Below, piece by piece: positions 35,183 to 42,580 of a stretch of 64,000 nucleotides of DNA. Origin of the DNA: Candidatus Gastranaerophilales bacterium (GTDB lineage Bacteria > Cyanobacteriota > Vampirovibrionia > Gastranaerophilales > Gastranaerophilaceae). Every line of letters begins with the position of its first letter. The stretch's first letter is position 1. Below the pieces are notes generated by a model, which saw only the letters and a program-made list of their open reading frames with translations, was not told the DNA's origin and did not search any database. The stretch is from positions 124,001 through 188,000 of the forward strand of contig CALVED010000003.1 in NCBI GenBank assembly GCA_944326485.1, written 5' to 3'. The position numbers and the translations under genes were made by a program.

Positions 35183-35677
35183 ATGGAGATGGGGAAAATT
35201 TCTAATTCAGTTTTAAATAAAAATACTAAATTATTTTTAGAAAGTACAAATTTAAGTTCTTTATCCTGTGATGATGATAAATTTAGTTCATTAAGCATGT
35301 CTGCGATGCTTGCTAGAGGTGAAGTTCCAGAAGTTCATAGAAGAACTGCTGATAATTATATGGTAATAAAAAAAATATATGGAGCACCTGTTGTTCAACC
35401 ACGTATTAATAATAAAGAAAGAGCTTTGCTCGCAAAATATGACTTTAATCCACTCGAATATTCAACAATTAAGCAAATAAATGAAGAACTGTCTTTTCTA
35501 AAAAGATGGTCAATGTCGCTTGAAAAAAATCTAAGAGCAGATGCTAATGAAATAATACAAATAAGGGCAAAAGAATTAAAATTTCTTGTAGCTTCAAGAT
35601 ATGTTAGTGTAACAAGCGAAATTTATCAAGGTTATAAAGCTCTTGAAAGATATTTTGAAGAAATTTCTAAATACTAA
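35183..35677 (+). CDS. Hypothetical protein, helical
   Basis: I do not recognise this 164-residue protein. The first 45 residues are Ser/Asn-rich and polar; residues about 85-164 look alpha-helical and charged, with alternating Lys/Glu and hydrophobic positions. There is no signal peptide, membrane segment or metal motif. The start region is ambiguous: two ATGs, at 35183 and 35189, with GGAG lying between them and thus too close to the second. It sits alone between divergent mnmG and the convergent ldpA-like gene. Codon composition is like its neighbours, which supports it being real. Confidence 0.6.
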   Translation: MEMGKISNSVLNKNTKLFLESTNLSSLSCDDDKFSSLSMSAMLARGEVPEVHRRTADNYMVIKKIYGAPVVQPRINNKERALLAKYDFNPLEYSTIKQINEELSFLKRWSMSLEKNLRADANEIIQIRAKELKFLVASRYVSVTSEIYQGYKALERYFEEISKY

Positions 35678-36643
35678 TTAAAGATACTTTAATAAATCTT
35701 GAGCGAGTTCTTTAGCAACAGCTATTGCTTTTTTCTTCAATAAGTCATTTTCGAAGAAATTATCATATTGAATATAATCCTTAACAATTTTTCTTGCATA
35801 ACTTCCAATAGCAACTCCATTAACATTAACTTCACATTCTTTTGCTAATTTTGTTGACAAAGAATTTGTACCACCTGATAACAATATATATACAGGCAAT
35901 TTGGCATCATTAATTAATTTGGCAAAAGCAACAGTTTGAAGCGTCGAATTATAATTATTTTCTCCACCGGACATTGGTTTTCCGTCAACTTGCAATATGA
36001 CAGAATATGGTTCAGACTTTTTCAACATTTCTTTTAACATATAAATAATATAATCATCACCAAGCTTTGATCTATCTAAACAAATACTTAACAATCCCTT
36101 ATATAAAGACCTTATTTTATACCAATTATCTATTATTTCATTAGTTTTATCACTTGTACAATGAAATTCTACACAATCAATTTTTTCGGAAATTAAAGGT
36201 AAAAGCATTGTATGTGGAGCCTTATACTTATGTTCTGTAATAATTGCAGAATTTTGACATACATCTAAACATTTAAAACACCCTATACATTTTTTTTCAT
36301 CAACACTGCACTTATTATCCTCAATATATATAGCATTTTGAGGACAAACAGATAAACAAATATTGCAATTAATACATTTTTGATTATTAATAACAGCCTT
36401 TGATACATGCACATCATTCTGAAGTCCTATACTCACACAAATATTTGCTTGAGAATCTGCTCTTTTTAAACCGTTTTCAGCTGCAATCAATACATCTTTT
36501 TTTGCACATATATCAAAGAAATTAAATCCAGCCATTGCATAAACATATACAAGTTTTTCAATCTCTTTAATATTTTCATTACCTGCACCGCAAATTAATT
36601 TTAAACATTTTTTATTTTCTAATATATGTTTTAAAGTTTCCAT
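35678..36643 (-). CDS. ldpA: LdpA-like iron-sulfur protein
   Basis: 321 residues. Two adjacent ferredoxin motifs are intact: Cys90-x2-Cys93-x2-Cys96-x3-Cys100-Pro and Cys119-x2-Cys122-x2-Cys125-x3-Cys129. The N-terminal L-K-L-I-C-G-A-G-N with V-Y-A-M-A-G, and the C-terminal Q-V-D-G-K-P-M-S-G-G and G-S-Y-A-R-K stretches, match what I know of cyanobacterial LdpA, a redox-sensing protein that tunes the period of the KaiABC clock to light. No kai or photosynthesis gene is seen here, so in this organism it more likely has an older redox role. The ATG lacks a Shine-Dalgarno; TATAAT lies 9 nt upstream. Confidence 0.78.
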   Translation of the reverse strand: METLKHILENKKCLKLICGAGNENIKEIEKLVYVYAMAGFNFFDICAKKDVLIAAENGLKRADSQANICVSIGLQNDVHVSKAVINNQKCINCNICLSVCPQNAIYIEDNKCSVDEKKCIGCFKCLDVCQNSAIITEHKYKAPHTMLLPLISEKIDCVEFHCTSDKTNEIIDNWYKIRSLYKGLLSICLDRSKLGDDYIIYMLKEMLKKSEPYSVILQVDGKPMSGGENNYNSTLQTVAFAKLINDAKLPVYILLSGGTNSLSTKLAKECEVNVNGVAIGSYARKIVKDYIQYDNFFENDLLKKKAIAVAKELAQDLLKYL

Positions 36644-36694
36644 AATAAAATTATTATATAATAAATTAAAAGATAATAAATTAAAGAGGCAAAT

Positions 36695-37237
36695 ATGAAC
36701 ACTATAAATGAAAAAGATTGTTTATTTTTAATAATAGATATACAAGATAAACTTGTAAAAATGGTTAATAACAAATTAATAACAGATAATGCAATTAAGA
36801 TAGCAAAAACAGTAAGAATATTAAACTTACCAACTATAATAACAGAACAATATCCAAAAGGACTTGGAAATACTATTGAAGAAATAAGAAATGAAATTGC
36901 AGATGCAAAATACATTGAAAAGACTAATTTTAGTGCTCTAAATGAGTTTTCAATAAAAGGTGAAATTAAAAAAACAGATAAAAAACAAATCATTATCTTC
37001 GGAATAGAAACACATATCTGTGTACTTCAAACAGCTTTTGATTTACTAAAAGAGGGTTATGAAGTATTTGTTATAAAAGATGCAAGTGCATCACGAAGTG
37101 ATGAAAATAACAATCTTGCACTTCAAAGATTAATGCATGCCGGAGCACAAATATTATCTACAGAAATGGTTATATTTGAACTTTTAAAAAGTTCAAAACA
37201 TCCTAATTTTAAAGAAGTACAAGCACTAATAAAGTAG
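36695..37237 (+). CDS. Isochorismatase-family cysteine hydrolase
   Basis: 180 residues. The Asp15-Lys76-Cys109 triad of the family is visible in I-I-D-I-Q-D, E-K-T-N-F-S and G-I-E-T-H-I-C-V. Members hydrolyse isochorismate, nicotinamide or other amides; the short helical C-terminus here resembles YcaC-like or mitochondrial isochorismatase-domain proteins, and no substrate is assigned. The ATG has AGAGG upstream. It is divergent from the ldpA-like gene and its 3' end overlaps the first radical SAM gene by 12 nt on the opposite strand. Confidence 0.85.
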   Translation: MNTINEKDCLFLIIDIQDKLVKMVNNKLITDNAIKIAKTVRILNLPTIITEQYPKGLGNTIEEIRNEIADAKYIEKTNFSALNEFSIKGEIKKTDKKQIIIFGIETHICVLQTAFDLLKEGYEVFVIKDASASRSDENNNLALQRLMHAGAQILSTEMVIFELLKSSKHPNFKEVQALIK

Positions 37238-38215
37238 TTTTTCAATTCTTTCATAAAGTTCAAAATAAGTACCAAGTTCAAAAGAACGCTGTTTAGTATA
37301 TTTTAATAAATCAAAAATATACTTAGGAATATTATTCTTATTTTCGTTATACCAATTTTCTTCTATATCCAAAATAGTGTAAGATAAACCATCCTCTTTA
37401 TTAGCAATTAACCAATTATCAATTTCGGAAATATAATCATTTACCCCGGGAATAATAATATATTTAGCACTAACATTTGCAATACCAGATGATGTCTTAA
37501 ATTTTGCATATTGTTTTATATTCTGTCTTACAATATCATAACAATCAACATTTTTTATTTTTTTATAAACCTCTTTACTTCCAGAATCAACAGAAATAAC
37601 AAGATGTATTCTATTTTCAGACAAGCCTCTTTCCAGACAAGAAATATATTTTATACCTGAAGAATGAACTCTAATATTTTGAAAACCATTATCAATAAAG
37701 AAAGAAATCAAATTTTCAAATTCATCAAGTAAAGCAGGTTCTCCTCCACCAAATAAAACTTTAGAATTTCTTTTTAAAATTCCGGTATCACACATTTTTT
37801 TAATTATATCAAATACTTTATATGATTTTTTAGAAAAATCCTCCGGATGAATATTAGAATAACAATACATGCACTTTGAGTTGCATTGTGACCAATGACT
37901 TATATACAAAGAGTCTATATAATTTCTTTCATCCCAAGCATCTAGTTTTAGAGAAGGACAATTCATGCAATTAGTATGAATTTTTCCTTTCTTATGAAAA
38001 TATCTGAACTTATCTTTTATTTTAAAAATTCTTTCTAAATTTAAATTAGAGCCATCAAAATTGTCTTGAACAAGCGTATGATTATTAGTATCACTACCAC
38101 AGAAACAACACATTGTAAGTTTTGAAGGAAAAAAGACAAGCCCATGTTCTATCCAAGGACAACTATAATAAAAACCTTCTTTTCTTGATAAATAATTTTG
38201 ATTTAAAACAAACAT
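37226..38215 (-). CDS. Radical SAM protein with N-terminal Cys module, paralogue 1
   Basis: 329 residues. The radical SAM core has C-N-S-K-C-M-Y-C-Y (the CxxxCxxC cluster for [4Fe-4S]/SAM) and F-G-G-G-E-P. Upstream, residues about 15-95 carry the module shared by all five paralogues: C-P-W-I-E-H-G, then C-C-x-C, then C-x2-C and a Trp. The C-terminus shares D-I-E-E-N-W and E-L-Y-E-R with its siblings and has no SPASM-type Cys cluster. The ATG directly follows the paralogue 2 stop with no spacer (AGAAGG is the ribosome site), so it is the last gene of the operon. Substrate unknown. Confidence 0.85.
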   Translation of the reverse strand: MFVLNQNYLSRKEGFYYSCPWIEHGLVFFPSKLTMCCFCGSDTNNHTLVQDNFDGSNLNLERIFKIKDKFRYFHKKGKIHTNCMNCPSLKLDAWDERNYIDSLYISHWSQCNSKCMYCYSNIHPEDFSKKSYKVFDIIKKMCDTGILKRNSKVLFGGGEPALLDEFENLISFFIDNGFQNIRVHSSGIKYISCLERGLSENRIHLVISVDSGSKEVYKKIKNVDCYDIVRQNIKQYAKFKTSSGIANVSAKYIIIPGVNDYISEIDNWLIANKEDGLSYTILDIEENWYNENKNNIPKYIFDLLKYTKQRSFELGTYFELYERIEKLLY

Positions 38216-39253
38216 TTACCTTCTCTTAAATAATTTTTCAATCCAGTTCTTTTTACGATTATAAAATACATTTTGTAAACGCTCATAAAGTTCAAAATTT
38301 GTATGAAGATCATTCGAACGTTTCTTGGCATATTTCACTAAATCAAAAATATGCTTTGGTATATTATCTTTATGTTCATGATACCAATTTTCTTCGATAT
38401 CTAAAACAGTAGTATATAAGCCAGCCTCCTTATTTGCCAAAATCCATTTTTCTATTTCTTCTTTTGTATCATTTATCCCCGGAATAATAATAAACTTTGC
38501 ACTAACAAGATATCTTCCTGTAAAATTTGTTTGAAGTGCATATTTTCTGATATTTTCACGCACAATATCATAACAAGGAACCTGCTTAACTTTTAGGTAA
38601 GTTTCTTTAGAACCGGCATCAACAGAAACAACAACATAACCTCTGATTTCATTTACTGCTCTTGCTATGGCTGGGCTGTATATTATACCTGAAGTATGAA
38701 CTCTTATTCCCCAATAATAATTATCTAATAAGTAATTCATAATATCTTCAAATTCATCAAGCAAAGTTGGCTCACCACCACCAAAAGAAATATCAGCATC
38801 AGCAGTTAAATAACCTTTTTCAACCATATCTTTTATTATTGGTAATGCAGCATATTTTTTCTTATTATCAAAATCTTCTGGATGTACAGATGAAAAACAA
38901 TATATACACTTTGAATTACAATTAGACCAATGACTTATATATAGATTATTAATATATCTACCGCCATCATTCCAATTATCTTCTTTTAAGAAGGGACAAC
39001 CTATACAATTTTTATGTATTTTTCCTTTCTTATGGAATTTTCTATACATCTCTTTTATTTTAAATATTCTGTCCCAATCTATGTTTTGTCCAACATAGTT
39101 ATTTCTTAAAAGAGTGTGACCACCAGATAAATGTCCACATATACAACAATTTGCAATTTTATATTGAAAAAAAACAAGCCCATGTTCAATCCAAGGACAA
39201 CTATAATAACAACCTTCTTTTTTACTTACATACTCTTCTTTATATATGAACAT
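38216..39253 (-). CDS. Radical SAM protein with N-terminal Cys module, paralogue 2
   Basis: 345 residues and the closest sibling of paralogue 1: both open with a K-E-G-x-Y-Y-S-C-P-W-I-E-H-G-L stretch. The radical SAM cluster is C-N-S-K-C-I-Y-C-F, followed by F-G-G-G-E-P. The N-terminal Cys module is complete. It differs by a short basic C-terminal tail (K-N-W-I-E-K-L-F-K-R-R), which could touch a membrane or nucleic acid. GAGGG precedes the ATG. The gap to the upstream paralogue 3 stop is 26 nt. Recent duplication with paralogue 1 is likely. Confidence 0.85.
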   Translation of the reverse strand: MFIYKEEYVSKKEGCYYSCPWIEHGLVFFQYKIANCCICGHLSGGHTLLRNNYVGQNIDWDRIFKIKEMYRKFHKKGKIHKNCIGCPFLKEDNWNDGGRYINNLYISHWSNCNSKCIYCFSSVHPEDFDNKKKYAALPIIKDMVEKGYLTADADISFGGGEPTLLDEFEDIMNYLLDNYYWGIRVHTSGIIYSPAIARAVNEIRGYVVVSVDAGSKETYLKVKQVPCYDIVRENIRKYALQTNFTGRYLVSAKFIIIPGINDTKEEIEKWILANKEAGLYTTVLDIEENWYHEHKDNIPKHIFDLVKYAKKRSNDLHTNFELYERLQNVFYNRKKNWIEKLFKRR

Positions 39254-39279
39254 TTTTACCCTCGTAATTTAGGTTATCA

Positions 39280-40314
39280 TTAATGTATTTTTCGGTCAAT
39301 TTTAGAATATTTATAAACAATGTTTGCTCTATCATACAAATCTAATTCAATATTATTTAATTTAGACATATCTTTAGCAAATAAAACCAAATCAACTACA
39401 TAAGAAGGTATATTATTCACAATTTCATTAAACCAAGCAATATCAATATCCAGTGCCAATTTTCTAATTCCCAAACTTGAACACAACATAAACCAATCTA
39501 ATAACTCTTTATTATTGTCATTATATCCTTTTAATAAAATAAATTTTAAAATAACTCTCTTCTCACCAATTTGTTGCGATTCCAAATATCTTTTAACATT
39601 ACCCAAAACAACATCAAAAGTATCTGTTCCCTTAATTTTCTTATAAAGAAAAGATGTAGCCGCATCAATTGAAATAACAACTTCAGCTATATTTTTAGAA
39701 ATTGCATCTGCAATAGAATGACTAAATTTTATTCCTGATGAATTTATATTTACATTTTCAATACCATAATCAATTAAAAAATATAATAATTTATCAAATT
39801 CAGGATAAATAGTTGCTTCTCCACCTGCAATAGAAAATTTAGTTTTTTGATTTACTAAACCGGCATCAATTAATTGTTCAATAATAGGAATAATATTATA
39901 ATGATTTAAATCTTTAAGATTATTATCTCTAACAGCAGGACAATATATACATCTTGTATTACAATTTGACCAATGTGTTAATAAAATATTTGAAAAAAAA
40001 CTTTTCTCTTCCCAAAAATCACTTTTTAAAAATTGACAACCGATACAAGAATCAGGAATAATATTATTTCTTACCATATCCTTTAATTCTTGTTTTTTTC
40101 TTAAAATCTTATCAACATCAAGCCAAATACCATTAAAAGAATCTTCAAGTACATAACGACCTTTACCGACATGGCTTTGCTCACAACATACTCTTACGAT
40201 ATTTGCATGGTCAAAAATAATACCATACTCGAGCCAATCACAACTTATATACTTTTTTTCCCCTTTAAGAGAGAGAGAAACATCACGCAAATACTTTCTA
40301 ACTTTTGAAAACAT
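39280..40314 (-). CDS. Radical SAM protein with N-terminal Cys module, paralogue 3 (divergent)
   Basis: 344 residues from the ATG at 40314, which has AGG at a good distance; a GTG three codons upstream gives the longer frame. It has an extra basic N-terminal segment of about 20 residues before C-D-W-L-E-Y-G. The SAM cluster is intact (C-N-T-R-C-I-Y-C-P), but the next motif reads A-G-G-E-A instead of G-G-G-E-P, and a Cys that the other four share in V-x-C-Y/F is a Thr here. It is thus the most divergent copy and may act on a different substrate or have lost activity. Confidence 0.82.
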   Translation of the reverse strand: MFSKVRKYLRDVSLSLKGEKKYISCDWLEYGIIFDHANIVRVCCEQSHVGKGRYVLEDSFNGIWLDVDKILRKKQELKDMVRNNIIPDSCIGCQFLKSDFWEEKSFFSNILLTHWSNCNTRCIYCPAVRDNNLKDLNHYNIIPIIEQLIDAGLVNQKTKFSIAGGEATIYPEFDKLLYFLIDYGIENVNINSSGIKFSHSIADAISKNIAEVVISIDAATSFLYKKIKGTDTFDVVLGNVKRYLESQQIGEKRVILKFILLKGYNDNNKELLDWFMLCSSLGIRKLALDIDIAWFNEIVNNIPSYVVDLVLFAKDMSKLNNIELDLYDRANIVYKYSKIDRKIH

Positions 40315-40326
40315 TAATAACACCTG

Positions 40327-41304
40327 CTAATTATATTTAGTATTATGTTTCATTTCTCTATCTATCTTAAGGTTTGAGGCCCGTTCATATAACTCACAAC
40401 TTTCAATGTTATATTGAGAATAAGACTTATAAACAAAATCAAATATTACATATATATACTGAGGAATATTATCTCTATTCTCCTTAAACCAATTATCTTC
40501 AATATCGAATGCAATATGCTTGATTCCGGACTCGTAAGTTTTTTTCATCCAATTTTTAACTTCATTTAAATCGTCATTAACTCCAGGAATCAAAACATAC
40601 TTTGTTCGAATAAGTCCATTTTTAGCTTTGGCATAATTTGAAAGATTCTTCCATACTCTATCATAACAAGGAACATGTTTTATTTTCTCATATAGCTTTT
40701 TTGAACTTGAATCAACTGAAGTAATTAAAGTAATCTTGCCAAGTTTTAAGCCTTTCTCAATGGCTGGAGAATATTTTATTCCATCAGAATGAATTCTTAT
40801 ATTGTAAACATCATAATCTAATAAAAGATTAACCAAATCTTCAAATTCACTAAGAATAGTAGGTTCTCCACCACCAAATGTAATTGTAGCTTTTTTAGAA
40901 AGGACACCTTTTGCTATCATATCTTTTATTACAGGAAAAATATTATATGTTTTATTATTATTAAAGAAATTCTTATCTTTTTCAGTATAACAATATATAC
41001 AATTACAATTACAATGTGTAAAATGACCAATCAAAACTTCATCAATATAATCATCATCATTCCACTCTTGCTCTTTAAGATAGTAACATTCAAAACATTT
41101 ATCCGGAATAATACCTTTTTTAATATTTTCCCTCATTATTTTTCTATTTTTTAAAAGTTCATCCCAATTTATAAGCTCACCTTTATAATTATTAATTTGT
41201 ATGATGTTACCACCACCAGGATGAGAGCTTATACAACAAATTTGGACTGAATTAGAAAAAAAAGTAATACCATGTTCTAAATGTATACAACTTATATATT
41301 TCAA
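40327..41304 (-). CDS. Radical SAM protein with N-terminal Cys module, paralogue 4
   Basis: 325 residues, first gene of the four-gene minus operon. The start is TTG at 41304: it gives M-K-Y-I-S-C, matching the ATG-started M-K-Y-L-S-C of paralogue 5, and GATGGG lies upstream. N-terminal module: Cys6, E-H-G, Cys23-Cys24, a G-G-G loop, then C-x2-C. SAM cluster C-N-C-N-C-I-Y-C-Y, followed by F-G-G-G-E-P. A promoter with a 17-bp spacer lies 37 nt upstream of the start. It precedes paralogue 3 by 12 nt. Confidence 0.85.
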   Translation of the reverse strand: MKYISCIHLEHGITFFSNSVQICCISSHPGGGNIIQINNYKGELINWDELLKNRKIMRENIKKGIIPDKCFECYYLKEQEWNDDDYIDEVLIGHFTHCNCNCIYCYTEKDKNFFNNNKTYNIFPVIKDMIAKGVLSKKATITFGGGEPTILSEFEDLVNLLLDYDVYNIRIHSDGIKYSPAIEKGLKLGKITLITSVDSSSKKLYEKIKHVPCYDRVWKNLSNYAKAKNGLIRTKYVLIPGVNDDLNEVKNWMKKTYESGIKHIAFDIEDNWFKENRDNIPQYIYVIFDFVYKSYSQYNIESCELYERASNLKIDREMKHNTKYN

Positions 41305-41340
41305 AATTAATACCCATCAACTGTTTTAAATACAATAATT

Positions 41341-41369
41341 ATTATACATATAAGAAAAAACAAAGACAA
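41341..41369 (-). promoter_or_regulatory. Promoter of the radical SAM operon (paralogues 4-3-2-1)
   Basis: Minus strand: TTGTCT, 17 bp, TATAAT. Predicted start near 41334, giving a 30-nt leader with a ribosome site before the TTG start at 41304. Confidence 0.6.
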
Positions 41370-41454
41370 GAATATAATCTGACATAGCAAATTATTATCA
41401 ATTAATCTTGAATCAGTTCTAAAATTATTGTCATAAAACATAAAACAAAGTTTC

Positions 41455-41483
41455 TTGACTAAAAAAAACTAAAATGCTAACTT
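41455..41483 (+). promoter_or_regulatory. Promoter of radical SAM paralogue 5
   Basis: TTGACT, a 17-bp A-rich spacer, TAACTT. It lies 24 nt before the ATG at 41508, with GAGGAAG between. It faces away from the operon promoter within the same 203-bp spacer. Confidence 0.55.
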
Positions 41484-41507
41484 AATAAAAGAGGAAGTTA
41501 TATACAA

Positions 41508-42473
41508 ATGAAGTATTTAAGTTGCAGATATATAGAGCATGGCTTAGATTTTGAGCATACAAGACTTGAGACTTGTTGTTTTACTTGCCATTCGGGCGGT
41601 GGGCACATTACCTTAAAAACAGACTATAAAGGTGAAATGATAGACTGGGAAAAGTTATTTGAGCAGAAACGCAAATATAGAGAAGAACATAGAAAAGGTA
41701 ATATACTTCCAAACTGTAAAGGATGTGTTTTTTTAGAAGAGAAAGAATGGGATGAAGAAGATTATATTAATTTTCTTCAGTTTAACTATTGGGTTCAATG
41801 TAATAGTAAGTGTTCATATTGTTATGAAGTACAGAATAAAAAAATGTTTGATAAAATCAAGCCCTATAATACTGTTCCAATAATAAAAGAAATGATAGAT
41901 AAAAACATATTAAGGACTGGAGGAGAAGTAGCCTTTGGAGGCGGAGAACCAACTATTGCCCCTGAGTTTGAAGATTTAATAAATCTACTTACAAATAGTG
42001 GATTTAGAAATATGAGAATTCACTCTTCAGGTATAAAATTTTCTCCAGCAATTGAAGACGCAATAAAAAAAGGTGTATTAAATGTTGTCATATCAATAGA
42101 TTCTGGATGTGAAAAAACTTATAAGAAAATTAAATCTGTAAACTGTTTCAAAAAAGTAGTTGAAAATATGAAGAAATATGCTGCTGCTAATAAAAATAAT
42201 TATGGCTTAATGACTTCTAAATATATAATAATTCCAAATGTTAATGATAATAGAAAAGAAATTGATTTATGGATTGAAACAGTAAAATCTATAGATGGGA
42301 AATGGTTAGCTGTTGATATAGAAGATGTTTGGTATAAAATAAACAGAGCAACTATTTCGCCATATTATTTAGATCTTATTAACTATATTATTAACAGAGC
42401 TAATGAATATAATATGAAAGTTGAATTATATGATAGAGCTCGAGGATTAAAAGAAGGAAAAAATCAAATATAA
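41508..42473 (+). CDS. Radical SAM protein with N-terminal Cys module, paralogue 5
   Basis: 321 residues, divergent from the other four. N-terminal module: Cys6, E-H-G at 10-12, Cys23-Cys24, G-G-G at 30-32, Cys70-x2-Cys73, Trp81. SAM cluster Cys98-x3-Cys102-x2-Cys105-Tyr, then F-G-G-G-E-P. The C-terminus keeps D-I-E-D-V-W and E-L-Y-D-R-A. It is closest to paralogue 4 at the N-terminus, consistent with an inverted duplication around the shared promoter region. Gene 42581, a candidate cysteine peptidase, follows in the same direction after 107 nt. Confidence 0.85.
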   Translation: MKYLSCRYIEHGLDFEHTRLETCCFTCHSGGGHITLKTDYKGEMIDWEKLFEQKRKYREEHRKGNILPNCKGCVFLEEKEWDEEDYINFLQFNYWVQCNSKCSYCYEVQNKKMFDKIKPYNTVPIIKEMIDKNILRTGGEVAFGGGEPTIAPEFEDLINLLTNSGFRNMRIHSSGIKFSPAIEDAIKKGVLNVVISIDSGCEKTYKKIKSVNCFKKVVENMKKYAAANKNNYGLMTSKYIIIPNVNDNRKEIDLWIETVKSIDGKWLAVDIEDVWYKINRATISPYYLDLINYIINRANEYNMKVELYDRARGLKEGKNQI

Positions 42474-42580
42474 TTTAATTTTCTTTGTTACAAACTGTGA
42501 CTTATTTTCTATTTAATAAAAAAATATGGCAATTTTTTATTATTTAAATTTTTATAATAATAGAAGGTATAAGTATTACT

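Noticed and set aside
37226-42473. Horizontally acquired island with different base composition
   Set aside because: AT content and codon use look like the flanks by eye, and no integrase, tRNA or direct repeats border the cluster.
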